This document shows, piece after piece, positions 50,544 through 59,131 of a stretch of 64,000 bases of DNA; within the stretch, counting starts at the first letter, position 1, and each line of letters opens with the position of its first letter. The stretch is from Laedolimicola ammoniilytica (lineage in GTDB: Bacteria > Bacillota > Clostridia > Lachnospirales > Lachnospiraceae): the NCBI RefSeq assembly GCF_025567165.1, contig NZ_JAOQKC010000003.1, positions 1 through 64,000 on the forward strand. Direction: 5' to 3'. Under the pieces are notes generated by a model that was not told the DNA's origin, ran no database searches, and was given only the letters and a program-made list of their open reading frames with translations. The translations under genes and the position numbers were made by a program.

Positions 50544-52094
50544 ATGGACAAGAGGAAGCTTTGGAAAATGAAACTCGGACTGTTGGCGCTGGGAGTTCTG
50601 GTGCTGGGCGGGATGCTAAGCCTGCAAAAGAAAAGCGGCGGAACCGGGCCGGAATCCGAGACACAGAATCAGAACATAGAATTAGAAGAAAATGGAATTC
50701 AAGGGACAGACGCAGAGGAAGCGGAAGAACTGGAAAATACAGAGCCGGAGCCGCTGCCCTACACCGGACAAATCCGCGTTCTTTTAAAGACGGACGGTTT
50801 CGCGGAAACCCTTCATGAAAAAGTAAGCCTTGCATCGGAACATGGTTCCGAATTGACGCTGACAGACAGGGAGACGGGCGAAAAACTGGATTCTGGCAGC
50901 CAGCTGGAGCTGACCCGGGAGGACGGCGTCCTGTTCCTGAACGGAGAACCGCTGGCGGAGACGCCCATCTGCCTGCGCGTTACCGGGGAGGATACCCGCA
51001 TCCGGGTGAATTCCCTGATCCGCAGCGGCGGTCATCCGGTCTACGAGGGCGCACTGGAGGTATGGCCGACCGACGGGGGCTTCTATCTGGTCAATGAGCT
51101 GCCGCTGGAGACCTATCTGGCCTGCGTGGTACCCAGCGAAATGCCCTCCGGTTACAGTACGGAGGCCCTGAAGGCTCAGGCTGTCTGTGCCCGGACCTAC
51201 GCCTGTCAGGAGATGGAAGTATGGGCTTATCCCGAGTGCGAAGCCCACGTGGACGACAGCGTCAGCTTCCAGGTCTACGGCAATACGGATCGGAGCTACA
51301 GTACCGACCGGGCCGTGGCAGAGACAGCGGGGCAGATTCTGACCTATGGGGGAGAGCCGATCACAGCGTACTATTTTTCCACCTCCTTCGGGGCCACCGG
51401 CAATCAGGCAGTCTGGTGGGAGGGCAGCCCGGCGGAGACGCCTTATCTGACCGGAAAATGCGTGGACGCCTCCGGGGAGAGCGTGGACTTAAGCTCGGAG
51501 GAAGCCTTTGCCGCCTTTCTGGAGACGGAGCATCCGGGCGGCTATGACGCGGATATCAGCTGGTACCGCTGGGAGACTGAGATTGGAAACCAGGCGCTCT
51601 CAGAAAATCTGAACCAGGCTCTGGCAGCCCGCATGGCGGCTAATCCCGACGCCATCCTGACCCGCCTTGGCAGCCGTCTGGAGAGCCGTTCCATCAAAAC
51701 CATCGGCCGGATCCGCGGCATCGACGTGCTGGAGCGAAACGCAGGCGGAGCCATTACCCGTCTGCAGATCCGGGGCAGCCGCCACACCATCGAGGTCAGC
51801 ACCGAATACAATGTGCGGGCTCTCCTGAATGTGCAGGGCGGGAGTATCCGGCGGCAGGACGGAAGTAAAGTGGACGGCAGCGCGCTATTGCCCAGCGCCT
51901 GCATGGAGATTACGCCCTTATTTGACAAAAAGGGGGAGCTGTCCGGCTGGCGCTTCAGAGGCGGCGGCTACGGTCACGGCGTGGGTTTAAGCCAGAACGG
52001 GGCCAACGGCATGGCGAAGCAGGGGAAAAGCTTCGCGGAGATCCTGCATTTCTTCTATACGGATGTGGAATTGACGGATATCAGTGAGATATGA
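50544..52094 (+). CDS. SpoIID/LytB-domain protein
   Basis: A 516-residue protein with an N-terminal membrane anchor (about residues 8-24), a 50-residue Glu/Gln-rich linker, and a SpoIID domain. Diagnostic segments are NELPLETYLACVVPSEMP with the catalytic glutamate, LKAQAVCARTYA, and the C-terminal GGGYGHGVGLSQNGANGMA. SpoIID is the lytic transglycosylase that thins septal peptidoglycan during engulfment. This protein is longer than typical SpoIID (about 340 residues) and is not next to spoIIQ or spoIIID genes, so it may be a paralogue. It overlaps or abuts the YihY gene. Confidence 0.85.
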   Translation: MDKRKLWKMKLGLLALGVLVLGGMLSLQKKSGGTGPESETQNQNIELEENGIQGTDAEEAEELENTEPEPLPYTGQIRVLLKTDGFAETLHEKVSLASEHGSELTLTDRETGEKLDSGSQLELTREDGVLFLNGEPLAETPICLRVTGEDTRIRVNSLIRSGGHPVYEGALEVWPTDGGFYLVNELPLETYLACVVPSEMPSGYSTEALKAQAVCARTYACQEMEVWAYPECEAHVDDSVSFQVYGNTDRSYSTDRAVAETAGQILTYGGEPITAYYFSTSFGATGNQAVWWEGSPAETPYLTGKCVDASGESVDLSSEEAFAAFLETEHPGGYDADISWYRWETEIGNQALSENLNQALAARMAANPDAILTRLGSRLESRSIKTIGRIRGIDVLERNAGGAITRLQIRGSRHTIEVSTEYNVRALLNVQGGSIRRQDGSKVDGSALLPSACMEITPLFDKKGELSGWRFRGGGYGHGVGLSQNGANGMAKQGKSFAEILHFFYTDVELTDISEI

Positions 52095-52135
52095 TAAAAT
52101 TATTTTTTAGAGAACCAAAGCTTGACGGGGGAATT

Positions 52136-53044
52136 ATGAAGCTTGTGAAAAAATGCGTCAAATTAATCAGGGGCTTTCTGAACGCCATGCAGGAGGACTG
52201 CGTAGGAGCGTATGCGGCACAGACCGCATACTTTATTATGCTGTCCTTTTTTCCATTCATCATCCTTCTGGTGACCCTGGTTCAGTATACCTCCCTGACG
52301 CCTGCCGACATCTATCGGGCGACGCAGGCGGTCTTTCCGCCCAGCATGGACGCCTTCGTGCTGGGAATCATAAACGAAGTGTATAGCAAGACGGCAGTCA
52401 CCATTTCCCTGTCCGCGATCATGACAGCCTGGTCCGCAGGCAAGGGTTTCATGGGTCTGATCCAGGGCATGAACATGATTTACAATGTGGAGGAGCGCAG
52501 AAACTATATCATCCTCCGCCTGCAGTCTGCCCTGTATACAGTGGTTTTTGTAGTAGCCATCATTCTGTCCCTGGTAGTCCTGGTCTTTGGTAATTCCCTG
52601 CACAAGATGGCCATGGAATATATTCCGATTCTGACTTATGTGACGGGAATCATTCTGAGGCTGAAGGGTATGGTATCCATAGCGATTCTGGCGGCACTCT
52701 TCATGCTGCTGTACCGTTTCGTGCCGAACCGGAAGGTGCGGATCATCCGGCAGGCTCCCGGCGCGGCTTTCTCGGCAGTATGCTGGTACGTATTTTCCAT
52801 TGTTTTCTCCCTGTACGTGGAGTACTCCCCTGGCCTGGCCAATATGTACGGCAGCCTGACCACCATCGTGCTGGTGATGCTGTGGCTGTACTTCTGCATG
52901 TACATCATCCTCATCGGCGCGGAGATCAATTCCTACTTCGAGGATCAGTTCCGGCGGGTATCCTATTACCGGCGGATGCTGCGGGAGCAGAAGCGGGAGG
53001 AGAAAGAGGAAAAAGAAGAGAAGAAGGAACAGGAGAAAAAATAG
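52136..53044 (+). CDS. YihY/BrkB-family inner membrane protein
   Basis: A 302-residue protein with six membrane helices and the family segments GAYAAQTAYFIMLSFFPFIILL (in pieces), WSAGKGFMGLIQGMN and YFCMYIILIGAEINSY. The C-terminus is a charged Lys/Glu tail. The family was once annotated as RNase BN, wrongly; its function is unsettled. ATG 52136 has GGGGGA upstream; ATG 52091, which overlaps the previous stop by 4 bp, is an alternative. It is probably cotranscribed with the SpoIID-family gene. Confidence 0.85.
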   Translation: MKLVKKCVKLIRGFLNAMQEDCVGAYAAQTAYFIMLSFFPFIILLVTLVQYTSLTPADIYRATQAVFPPSMDAFVLGIINEVYSKTAVTISLSAIMTAWSAGKGFMGLIQGMNMIYNVEERRNYIILRLQSALYTVVFVVAIILSLVVLVFGNSLHKMAMEYIPILTYVTGIILRLKGMVSIAILAALFMLLYRFVPNRKVRIIRQAPGAAFSAVCWYVFSIVFSLYVEYSPGLANMYGSLTTIVLVMLWLYFCMYIILIGAEINSYFEDQFRRVSYYRRMLREQKREEKEEKEEKKEQEKK

Positions 53045-53063
53045 AGGACAGAGGGAAAAAAAA

Positions 53064-53109
53064 TCCCCGGGATATGGAAGCGAAAAGCCATATCCCGGGG
53101 AATTTGTTT
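53064..53109 (+). terminator. Terminator after the YihY-family gene
   Basis: A perfect 14-bp stem (TCCCCGGGATATGG and its complement) with a 10-nt loop is followed by ATTTGTTT. Confidence 0.85.
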
Positions 53110-53119
53110 GGCGGGAGTG

Positions 53120-53325
53120 TTTCGTGGAGTAGCATACTTCACGAAAATAAAAAGCTGGATTTCTCCAATTTTCCTGTCTATGATAGCACAGTTTTCTTAA
53201 AAGGTAAACCTTTTTCTTAATCAAGCCCAGTTCTTGGGTGAATATTCCAAAATAAGTATAACTTTAATCAGCGAAATATCGTAAAGGTTCCTGTTTTTTC
53301 GTGAAGTATGCTAATTCACGAAAAT
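53120..53325. repeat. Pair of inverted 29-bp motifs upstream of the TnpB-like gene
   Basis: The reverse complement of 53120-53148 and the sequence at 53297-53325 agree at 26 of 29 positions around TTTTCGTGAAGTATGCTA. Each copy is itself an interrupted palindrome (TTCGTGAA ... TTCACGAA). The 148 bp between them are AT-rich and hold two further small hairpins (AAAAGG/CCTTTT, CCCAG/TTGGG). They could be operator sites, or the remains of element ends. Confidence 0.7.
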
Positions 53326-53371
53326 CCCCCATTTTTATCAGTCAGTAAACGTTCAGAAATGAGGAAAACAG

Positions 53372-54733
53372 ATGGCTTCAGAACCATATTTTGTGCTGAC
53401 ATTGCCCTTAAAACCGGATATCCGGCAACAGCATATCCTGGAAAAGAGATTTGCGGTCAACGGCTGGATTTATAACGCCCTGCTTCAGAAGGCAGGGAAA
53501 CGCTACCGCCAGATGGCCCAGACAAAGGCATTTCGCAGAATTCGCGAAGCGCTGGCGACAGAGAGTGACAAGGCAGCCCGGAAAGAGCTTCTGCAGGAGC
53601 GGGACGCACTGATCGCGCAGTATGGCCTCACAAGAGCCGCTATCTGCAGGGACGCCACCGGTTACCGGAGATATTATAAGGCGCACACAGACAGCCCGGT
53701 GACCCAGAACCTGGCGGCGGATGTATGGAAAGCTGTGGACGCTCTGGTTCAAGGTCGGGCGGAACGGGTACATCCGAAGAAAGAGCTTCGAAGCCTGTCG
53801 GGGAAAACCAATCAGACCTCCATCAAATATCGAAATGGAGAAATCCTGTGGAAGGATCTGGTCCTTCCGGTGGGCCGGAAGGGCAACGCTTATGAGACAG
53901 CCGCCCTGAAAAAAGAGCTTCGCTTCTGCCGGATCAAACAGGAAGAGATCCGCGGAAAAAAACGCTATTTTGCAGAGCTGGTACTGAAGGGGACGCCACC
54001 GCAGAAGCATGCGGAGGAGAGCCCGGATGAGACCGTCGGTCTGGCTCTCGGTTTCCGGAAAATCGCGGCAGTCAGCCGGAAGGAAGCCTGTCTCCATGAG
54101 CTGCCGGAGAAATCCCGGAGGCTGGAGCAGGAGAAGCAGAAGCTTCAGGCATACATGGAGCGCAGCAGGCGGGCACAGAACCCGGCGAACTACGAGCTGG
54201 ATGGCCGCGTCCGAAAAGGCAGCAGAGAGTGGCGGATATCCCGGAATTATCAGAAGGCCGGAAGGCGGTATCGGGAGCTTTGCAGAAAACAGAGAGCATG
54301 GCAGAAGCAGGAGCAGTTTGAGCTTGCCCGGAAAATCGCAGCAGCCGGAACCACATTTTATATAGAAGATATTAATTTCGCCAAGCTGCGGAGAAGAAAG
54401 CCGAACGGCGCTTACGCCCAGATGCGCAGCCCTGTGGGCTTTCGGACCATCCTGGAGCAAAAGCTTATGCAGCAAGGCAAGGAGCTGATTTACGTACAGC
54501 CCTTCCTCCTGAAGGCCACCGGATTCAATCATCACACCGGCACCTACCAGAGGATGCCTCTGCGGAAGAGTTGGCGCGTAGTAGACGGCCAGCGGGTGGA
54601 CAAGAAGCTGTACAGCGCATTTTTACTGAACCATGTGGCGGAAGATTTGAAACAGTTTGACCTGAACGCATGTGAGAAAGACTTCTCTGCATTTGTGGAG
54701 TTACAGACAGAATACCTGCAGAAGGCAGGCTGA
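53372..54733 (+). CDS. TnpB-like protein with lost RuvC aspartates (candidate TldR-type regulator)
   Basis: A full-length 453-residue homologue of the zinc-finger-less TnpB family of Firmicutes, recognised by SRRAQNPANYELDGRVRKG, FNHHTGTYQRM and LYSAFLL. RuvC-I, normally GIDPG, reads GLALG with Ala225 in place of Asp. RuvC-III, normally QRDLYSAF, reads DKKLYSAF with Lys412 in place of Asp. The RuvC-II Glu332 (YIEDIN) is kept. Two of three catalytic acids are thus missing, so DNA cleavage is unlikely, yet the frame is intact and codon use is host-like. No tnpA is adjacent. Nuclease-dead TnpB descendants (TldRs) are known RNA-guided repressors. Simple transposon decay is the alternative. Confidence 0.8.
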   Translation: MASEPYFVLTLPLKPDIRQQHILEKRFAVNGWIYNALLQKAGKRYRQMAQTKAFRRIREALATESDKAARKELLQERDALIAQYGLTRAAICRDATGYRRYYKAHTDSPVTQNLAADVWKAVDALVQGRAERVHPKKELRSLSGKTNQTSIKYRNGEILWKDLVLPVGRKGNAYETAALKKELRFCRIKQEEIRGKKRYFAELVLKGTPPQKHAEESPDETVGLALGFRKIAAVSRKEACLHELPEKSRRLEQEKQKLQAYMERSRRAQNPANYELDGRVRKGSREWRISRNYQKAGRRYRELCRKQRAWQKQEQFELARKIAAAGTTFYIEDINFAKLRRRKPNGAYAQMRSPVGFRTILEQKLMQQGKELIYVQPFLLKATGFNHHTGTYQRMPLRKSWRVVDGQRVDKKLYSAFLLNHVAEDLKQFDLNACEKDFSAFVELQTEYLQKAG

Positions 54734-55045
54734 GATTTATCGGTAATCATACCGGGAAAATCCCGGTGTATTCATATACGGTCTTGGAGCGGGCCAACCT
54801 CCGTCATGGAGAAAAGCTCCTGTAACAGCGGGAAAAGGCAGTGTTACTTCGGTTCTCTGCAAACGCCGTCGTAGCAGGAGACCTTCGAAAGAAGAGCTCT
54901 GGTATAGGATATTTAATTTTGAACAAGAAACCCGACACTCCGAATCGTCGCCAAGCCGCGTTCGGAAAGAGGGCGGTCATCCTTTTGCAGAACCATCCGG
55001 GCAGAGCGCGGAGTGGCGAAGCACGCCCATCTGGAGGAATAGACA
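54734..55045 (+). promoter_or_regulatory. Structured non-coding stretch between the TnpB-like gene and loaP
   Basis: Contains a hairpin ACCGGGA/TCCCGGT (54751-54767) without a T-run, and a nested structure in which CTCCTG (54817) pairs with CAGGAG (54875) around GTAACA/TGTTAC (54822-54847). This could be a guide RNA scaffold for the TnpB-like protein, or the leader RNA recognised by LoaP, or both in turn. I found no convincing -35/-10 pair and no coding sequence. Confidence 0.5.
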
Positions 55046-55579
55046 ATGTGGTATGTCATTCAGGTTCCCACGGGACAGGAAGAACAAATCATCGAAGAAG
55101 CGAAGAAATACGAGGTCACAGAGTTCCTGACAGAGCTCTTCACACCCCGCTGGGAAAACCAGAAAAAGATACAGGGAGAATGGAAAGAGCTTACAGGCGT
55201 CATTTTCCCGGGTTATCTCTTTGTCATCACAGAGACGCCGGAGGCATTGTATCAGACCCTGAAGCGTATTCCCAGGCTCACGAAGCTACTGGGAACCGGT
55301 GAAAAATGGACGCCACTATCGGAAAAAGATATTTTTCTGCTGGAACTTCTGTCCGGCAGAGAGCGAATACTCCGAATGTCCCGGGGCTATCAGAAGGATG
55401 GCAGAATCTATGTAACGGAAGGCCCGTTAAAGGGATTGGAACATCTGATATGCCGGGCGGACCGGCATAAGCGGATTGCCTGGCTGAAGGTGAAGCTGCT
55501 GGGAGAGGCGCGGAGACTGAAAGCGGGGCTGGAGATTGTGAAAAAAATAGAGAAAAAGGAAGAAAGCACATGTATTTAA
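55046..55579 (+). CDS. loaP: LoaP-type processive antitermination factor (NusG paralogue)
   Basis: A 177-residue specialised NusG homologue. It has the NGN domain (MWYVIQVPTGQEEQIIEEAKKY, in pieces, and GVIFPGYLFV) and a C-terminal KOW domain (VTEGPLKGLEHLICRADRHKRIAWLKVKL, in pieces). LoaP proteins act on long polyketide or polysaccharide operons and promote read-through of terminators. GGAGGA lies 7 nt before ATG 55046. It overlaps the sugar transferase gene by 10 bp, so it is the first gene of the exopolysaccharide operon and probably antiterminates it. Confidence 0.88.
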   Translation: MWYVIQVPTGQEEQIIEEAKKYEVTEFLTELFTPRWENQKKIQGEWKELTGVIFPGYLFVITETPEALYQTLKRIPRLTKLLGTGEKWTPLSEKDIFLLELLSGRERILRMSRGYQKDGRIYVTEGPLKGLEHLICRADRHKRIAWLKVKLLGEARRLKAGLEIVKKIEKKEESTCI

Positions 55580-56217
55580 AAATAAAAAAAATAATGGATT
55601 CGTTTCTGGCGGCAATGGGGTTGATCGTGTTATCACCCCTTTTTTGTGCCCTAATTATCTGGATCAAACTGGATTCCAAAGGACCGGTTCTGTTCAAACA
55701 GAAACGAATCGGAATTCATAAAAAGACATTTCACATATTGAAATTCCGTACCATGCGGATCGACACGCCGAAGGATATGCCGACCCATATGCTGGCCGAC
55801 CCGGATCAGTATATTACAAAGGCAGGACATTTTCTGCGGAAAACCTCTCTGGATGAGCTGCCGCAGATTATCAATATTCTGATGGGCGATATGAGTATCA
55901 TTGGGCCCCGTCCGGCCCTCTGGAACCAGTATGACCTGATAGCCGAGCGCGACAAATACGGAGCCAACGACGTCCTTCCGGGACTGACCGGCTGGGCGCA
56001 AATCAACGGCCGTGACGAACTGGAGATCCCGGTAAAAGCAAAGTTGGACGGCGAATATGTGGCGAAGCTCCGTAAGGGCAGCTTAAGCGGCTTTCTGATG
56101 GATACCCGCTGCTTCTTCGGGACCATCGTCAGCGTCCTGCGATCCGATGGCGTCGTAGAAGGCGGAACCGGAGAAATGAAGAAGCAGAGAGAGCAGAAGG
56201 CGGGAAAGCAGTTATGA
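55570..56217 (+). CDS. Initiating sugar-1-phosphate transferase of polysaccharide synthesis
   Basis: A 215-residue polyisoprenyl-phosphate phosphosugar transferase. The N-terminal re-entrant membrane helix (residues about 8-33) and the catalytic region (KRIGIHKKTFHILKFRTM, RKTSLDELPQIINILMGDMSIIGPRP in pieces, PGLTGWAQINGRD) match the small WcaJ/PglC-like group. It places the first sugar phosphate on undecaprenyl phosphate at the cytoplasmic membrane. It overlaps loaP and the epimerase gene (4 bp), so the three are translationally coupled. The sugar used is not readable. Confidence 0.93.
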   Translation: MYLKIKKIMDSFLAAMGLIVLSPLFCALIIWIKLDSKGPVLFKQKRIGIHKKTFHILKFRTMRIDTPKDMPTHMLADPDQYITKAGHFLRKTSLDELPQIINILMGDMSIIGPRPALWNQYDLIAERDKYGANDVLPGLTGWAQINGRDELEIPVKAKLDGEYVAKLRKGSLSGFLMDTRCFFGTIVSVLRSDGVVEGGTGEMKKQREQKAGKQL

Positions 56218-57899
56218 AAAAAGTCTTGATTACAGGAGCGAACAGTTATATCGGTATGTCCTTCGAAGCCTGGGCGAAGAAGGAGCATCCAGGTGAATTT
56301 CAGATTGATACAGTAGATATGATAGATGGAAGCTGGCGGGAAAAGAGCTTCGCGGGATATGACACGGTGTTTCATGTAGCAGGAATTGCCCATGCGGATG
56401 TGGGAAAAGTGTCCGAAGAGCGCAAAGCTTTCTATTATAAAATCAATCGGGATCTGGCTATCGAGACAGCAGAGAAAGCGAAGTCAGACTGCGTGGGACA
56501 GTTTGTGCTGATGAGCAGCATGATTATCTATGGAGAAAGTGCCGGACTCGGAAAGCGAAAAATTGTGACAAAAGAGACAAAGCCTCATCCGGCAAACTTC
56601 TACGGCGATAGTAAATGGCAGGCAGATAAGGGCGTCCGCAAATTGGGAAGCGATAGCTTTCATGTGGCAGTTCTGCGTCCGCCGATGATTTACGGAAAAG
56701 GCAGTAAAGGAAATTATCCGCTGTTGGCAAAAATGGCGAAGAAGCTTCCTGTATTCCCGGATATCAAAAATGAGCGGAGCATGCTCTATATCGATAATCT
56801 CTGTGAATTCCTGTGTCTGCTGATGCAGTCCGGGGAAGCAGGAATTTATTTCCCACAGAACGCGGAATATGTGCGAACCAGCGAAATGGTACGTGAAATA
56901 GCAAAAGCAGCGGGTCATAAGATCTGGATTACAAAGCTTCTGAATCCGGCTGTATGGATAGCCGGGAAGATTCCGGGAAAGATCAGCGGAATGGTGAATA
57001 AGGCGTTTGGGAATATGTGTTATGCTCATAAAATGAGTGTATATGAAGGAGTGAGTTATCAGAAAGTAAGTTTAAAAGAGAGTATTGAAAAAAAAGAAGA
57101 AAGCTATATGGAAATTAATGAAGATGGAACTTTAAATGATCTTGTTTCTGTTATAACGCCTGCATACAATTGTGAAGAAACAATACGAGAAACGATTGAA
57201 AGCGTAATTGCGCAAACATATACAAATTGGGAAATGATAATTGTCAATGATTGTTCAAGTGATCACACAGTAGATGTAGTTGATAACTATGCAAAAAAGG
57301 ATGCTCGTATTAAACTTGTTAATTTAAAAAAAAATTGTGGTTCAGCTGTCGCACGTAATGCTGCATTAGAAATAGCAAAAGGCAGATATATCGCATTACT
57401 AGATTCTGACGATCTATGGAAAGCACAAAAATTGGAAAGACAGATAAGGTTTATGAAAAACAATAAATGTGCATTTTCATTCACGGCTTACGAGGCGTTT
57501 AAAAATTCGAATGATAAAGAGCGACGATTGTATGAGGTCCCATGTTGTATTGAATATGAGAAATACCTGAGTAATACGATTATAGGTTGCTTAACTGTTG
57601 TTATTGATAGAGTACAGATACCAGATTTTCACATGGAAAAAGGTTATTTAGAGGATATTCTTACGTGGATGTATTACTTGAGAAATGGAGTTATTGCATA
57701 CGGGTTAAATGAGAATTTGGCAAGTTACAGAATTGTTCCAGGGTCTAAAAGCAGTAATAAAGTTGAAAACGCAAGACGTTATTTTGAATGTTTAAGGCTT
57801 CAACCAGGGTTGTCAATTCTAGAATGCACCGTTCATGAATTAGGGTATATGTTAAATGCATTGAAAAAGAGAATTTTTGGGAAAAAAGTGAACATATAG
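56214..57899 (+). CDS. Fused NAD-dependent epimerase/dehydratase and GT2 glycosyltransferase
   Basis: A 561-residue two-domain protein. Residues 1-295 are an extended SDR sugar-nucleotide epimerase or reductase (TGANSYIGMS, Ser in LMSSMIIYGES, catalytic NFYGDSKWQADK). Residues about 300-561 form a GT2 glycosyltransferase (LVSVITPAYNCEETI, DSDDLWKAQK, YLEDILTWMYY). The parts are usually separate. The joint lies at an A8 tract (57088-57095), and base composition switches there from host-like to AT-rich. An ATG at 57108 could start the GT2 part alone. The fusion may be recent, or maintained by slippage. Confidence 0.88.
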   Translation: MKKVLITGANSYIGMSFEAWAKKEHPGEFQIDTVDMIDGSWREKSFAGYDTVFHVAGIAHADVGKVSEERKAFYYKINRDLAIETAEKAKSDCVGQFVLMSSMIIYGESAGLGKRKIVTKETKPHPANFYGDSKWQADKGVRKLGSDSFHVAVLRPPMIYGKGSKGNYPLLAKMAKKLPVFPDIKNERSMLYIDNLCEFLCLLMQSGEAGIYFPQNAEYVRTSEMVREIAKAAGHKIWITKLLNPAVWIAGKIPGKISGMVNKAFGNMCYAHKMSVYEGVSYQKVSLKESIEKKEESYMEINEDGTLNDLVSVITPAYNCEETIRETIESVIAQTYTNWEMIIVNDCSSDHTVDVVDNYAKKDARIKLVNLKKNCGSAVARNAALEIAKGRYIALLDSDDLWKAQKLERQIRFMKNNKCAFSFTAYEAFKNSNDKERRLYEVPCCIEYEKYLSNTIIGCLTVVIDRVQIPDFHMEKGYLEDILTWMYYLRNGVIAYGLNENLASYRIVPGSKSSNKVENARRYFECLRLQPGLSILECTVHELGYMLNALKKRIFGKKVNI

Positions 57900-57922
57900 A
57901 TTTATGAATGGAGGGTGTCTTT

Positions 57923-59116
57923 GTGGAGATAGTATTTATTGGTGGACCGTTACATGATGAGGCAATAAACGATATTAGACAGAATACAAAAGGGGCAATT
58001 TGGTACTCGGCTGATATTTTTCAGAAAAAACTGTTAAAAGGACTTGAAAAAAGTAATGTAAAGCATTATATATTCTCGGCACCTTTGATAGGGGCATACC
58101 CTATGGGATATAGAAAAATACAATTTAAGGCTCCTGTAATTAATAAAAATAATGTCTATTGTGTTTCTTTTTTTAATTTGTGGGGGGTTAGAAATCTTTC
58201 ACGGGCATATCAACTTAAAAGAGCAATTAGAGAAAAACTATTAGTTAATAAAAGTAAAAGTTACCTTATTATTGTGTATTGTGCGCATCAGCCTTATTTG
58301 GAAGCTGCGAGATATTTAAAAGAAAATACAAATAGTAGTAAAATTTGTTTTTATGTTCCTGACTTACCACAATATATGAACCTATTCAAACATTCGATTA
58401 TTTATGATGTTGCTAAAAAAATAGATATAAGAAAAATTAATAATCTTATGAAAAATGTCGATTCATTTGTTATATTGACGGAATATATGAAGGATGCTCT
58501 AAAAATTGCTGAACGACCATATTTTGTTGCAGAAGGAATTGTGGAATCTGTTCCAGAAATAGTATGCGTAAATGAAATTAACAAGAAAAAAAATATTAAT
58601 ATTGTTTATGCTGGTGGGCTGCAAACTGCATTTGGTATTAGAAATTTTATAGATTCATTTGTTAAAAATAGAGATACAAGGCTGAGGCTAACCATTTGTG
58701 GTGCTGGTGATGAAGAAGAGTACATTATAAAGATGACAGAAGTTGATGGGCGGATTAAATACTTAGGACAGTTGTTGCCGTCGGAAGTTTCAATGATATT
58801 AGCTGAGGCAGATATATTGATAAATACAAGAACAAATGAATCAGAGTATACAAAATATTCATTTCCGTCCAAAAACATAGAGTATTTATTGACGGGAAAG
58901 CGTGTAGTTGCATGTATGCTAGACGGAATGCCAAATTGTTATAGAGAATATATATATGAAATAGTAAATGGGGATTATATGTCGGCAATATATAATGCCG
59001 TAAATTTTACGGAGCATGATAAAAAAATAAAGCTATTTCAGAAATATGCAAAAAAAAATTTATGTGCAGAGCAAATTATAAGAAAAATAGTAGAGCAGTG
59101 CGAAGATAAAGGATAG
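57923..59116 (+). CDS. Glycosyltransferase, GT4-like, of the polysaccharide cluster
   Basis: A 397-residue GT-B fold protein. The C-terminal donor-binding half is recognisable (NIVYAGGLQTAFGIRNFIDSF, TICGAGDEEEYIIKM, KYLGQLLPSEV, TKYSFPSKNIEYLLTGKRVV, all in pieces). I chose GTG 57923 because GGAGGG lies 7 nt before it; ATG 57908 overlaps that signal. Composition is strongly AT-rich like the following genes, pointing to horizontal acquisition. The sugar donor and acceptor are unknown. Confidence 0.8.
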   Translation: MEIVFIGGPLHDEAINDIRQNTKGAIWYSADIFQKKLLKGLEKSNVKHYIFSAPLIGAYPMGYRKIQFKAPVINKNNVYCVSFFNLWGVRNLSRAYQLKRAIREKLLVNKSKSYLIIVYCAHQPYLEAARYLKENTNSSKICFYVPDLPQYMNLFKHSIIYDVAKKIDIRKINNLMKNVDSFVILTEYMKDALKIAERPYFVAEGIVESVPEIVCVNEINKKKNINIVYAGGLQTAFGIRNFIDSFVKNRDTRLRLTICGAGDEEEYIIKMTEVDGRIKYLGQLLPSEVSMILAEADILINTRTNESEYTKYSFPSKNIEYLLTGKRVVACMLDGMPNCYREYIYEIVNGDYMSAIYNAVNFTEHDKKIKLFQKYAKKNLCAEQIIRKIVEQCEDKG

Positions 59117-59131
59117 TGAGTTTATAAGGCA

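Noticed and set aside
54749..54770. Intrinsic terminator after the TnpB-like gene
   Set aside because: The stem is good but no T-tract follows, so it is listed only as part of the structured region.
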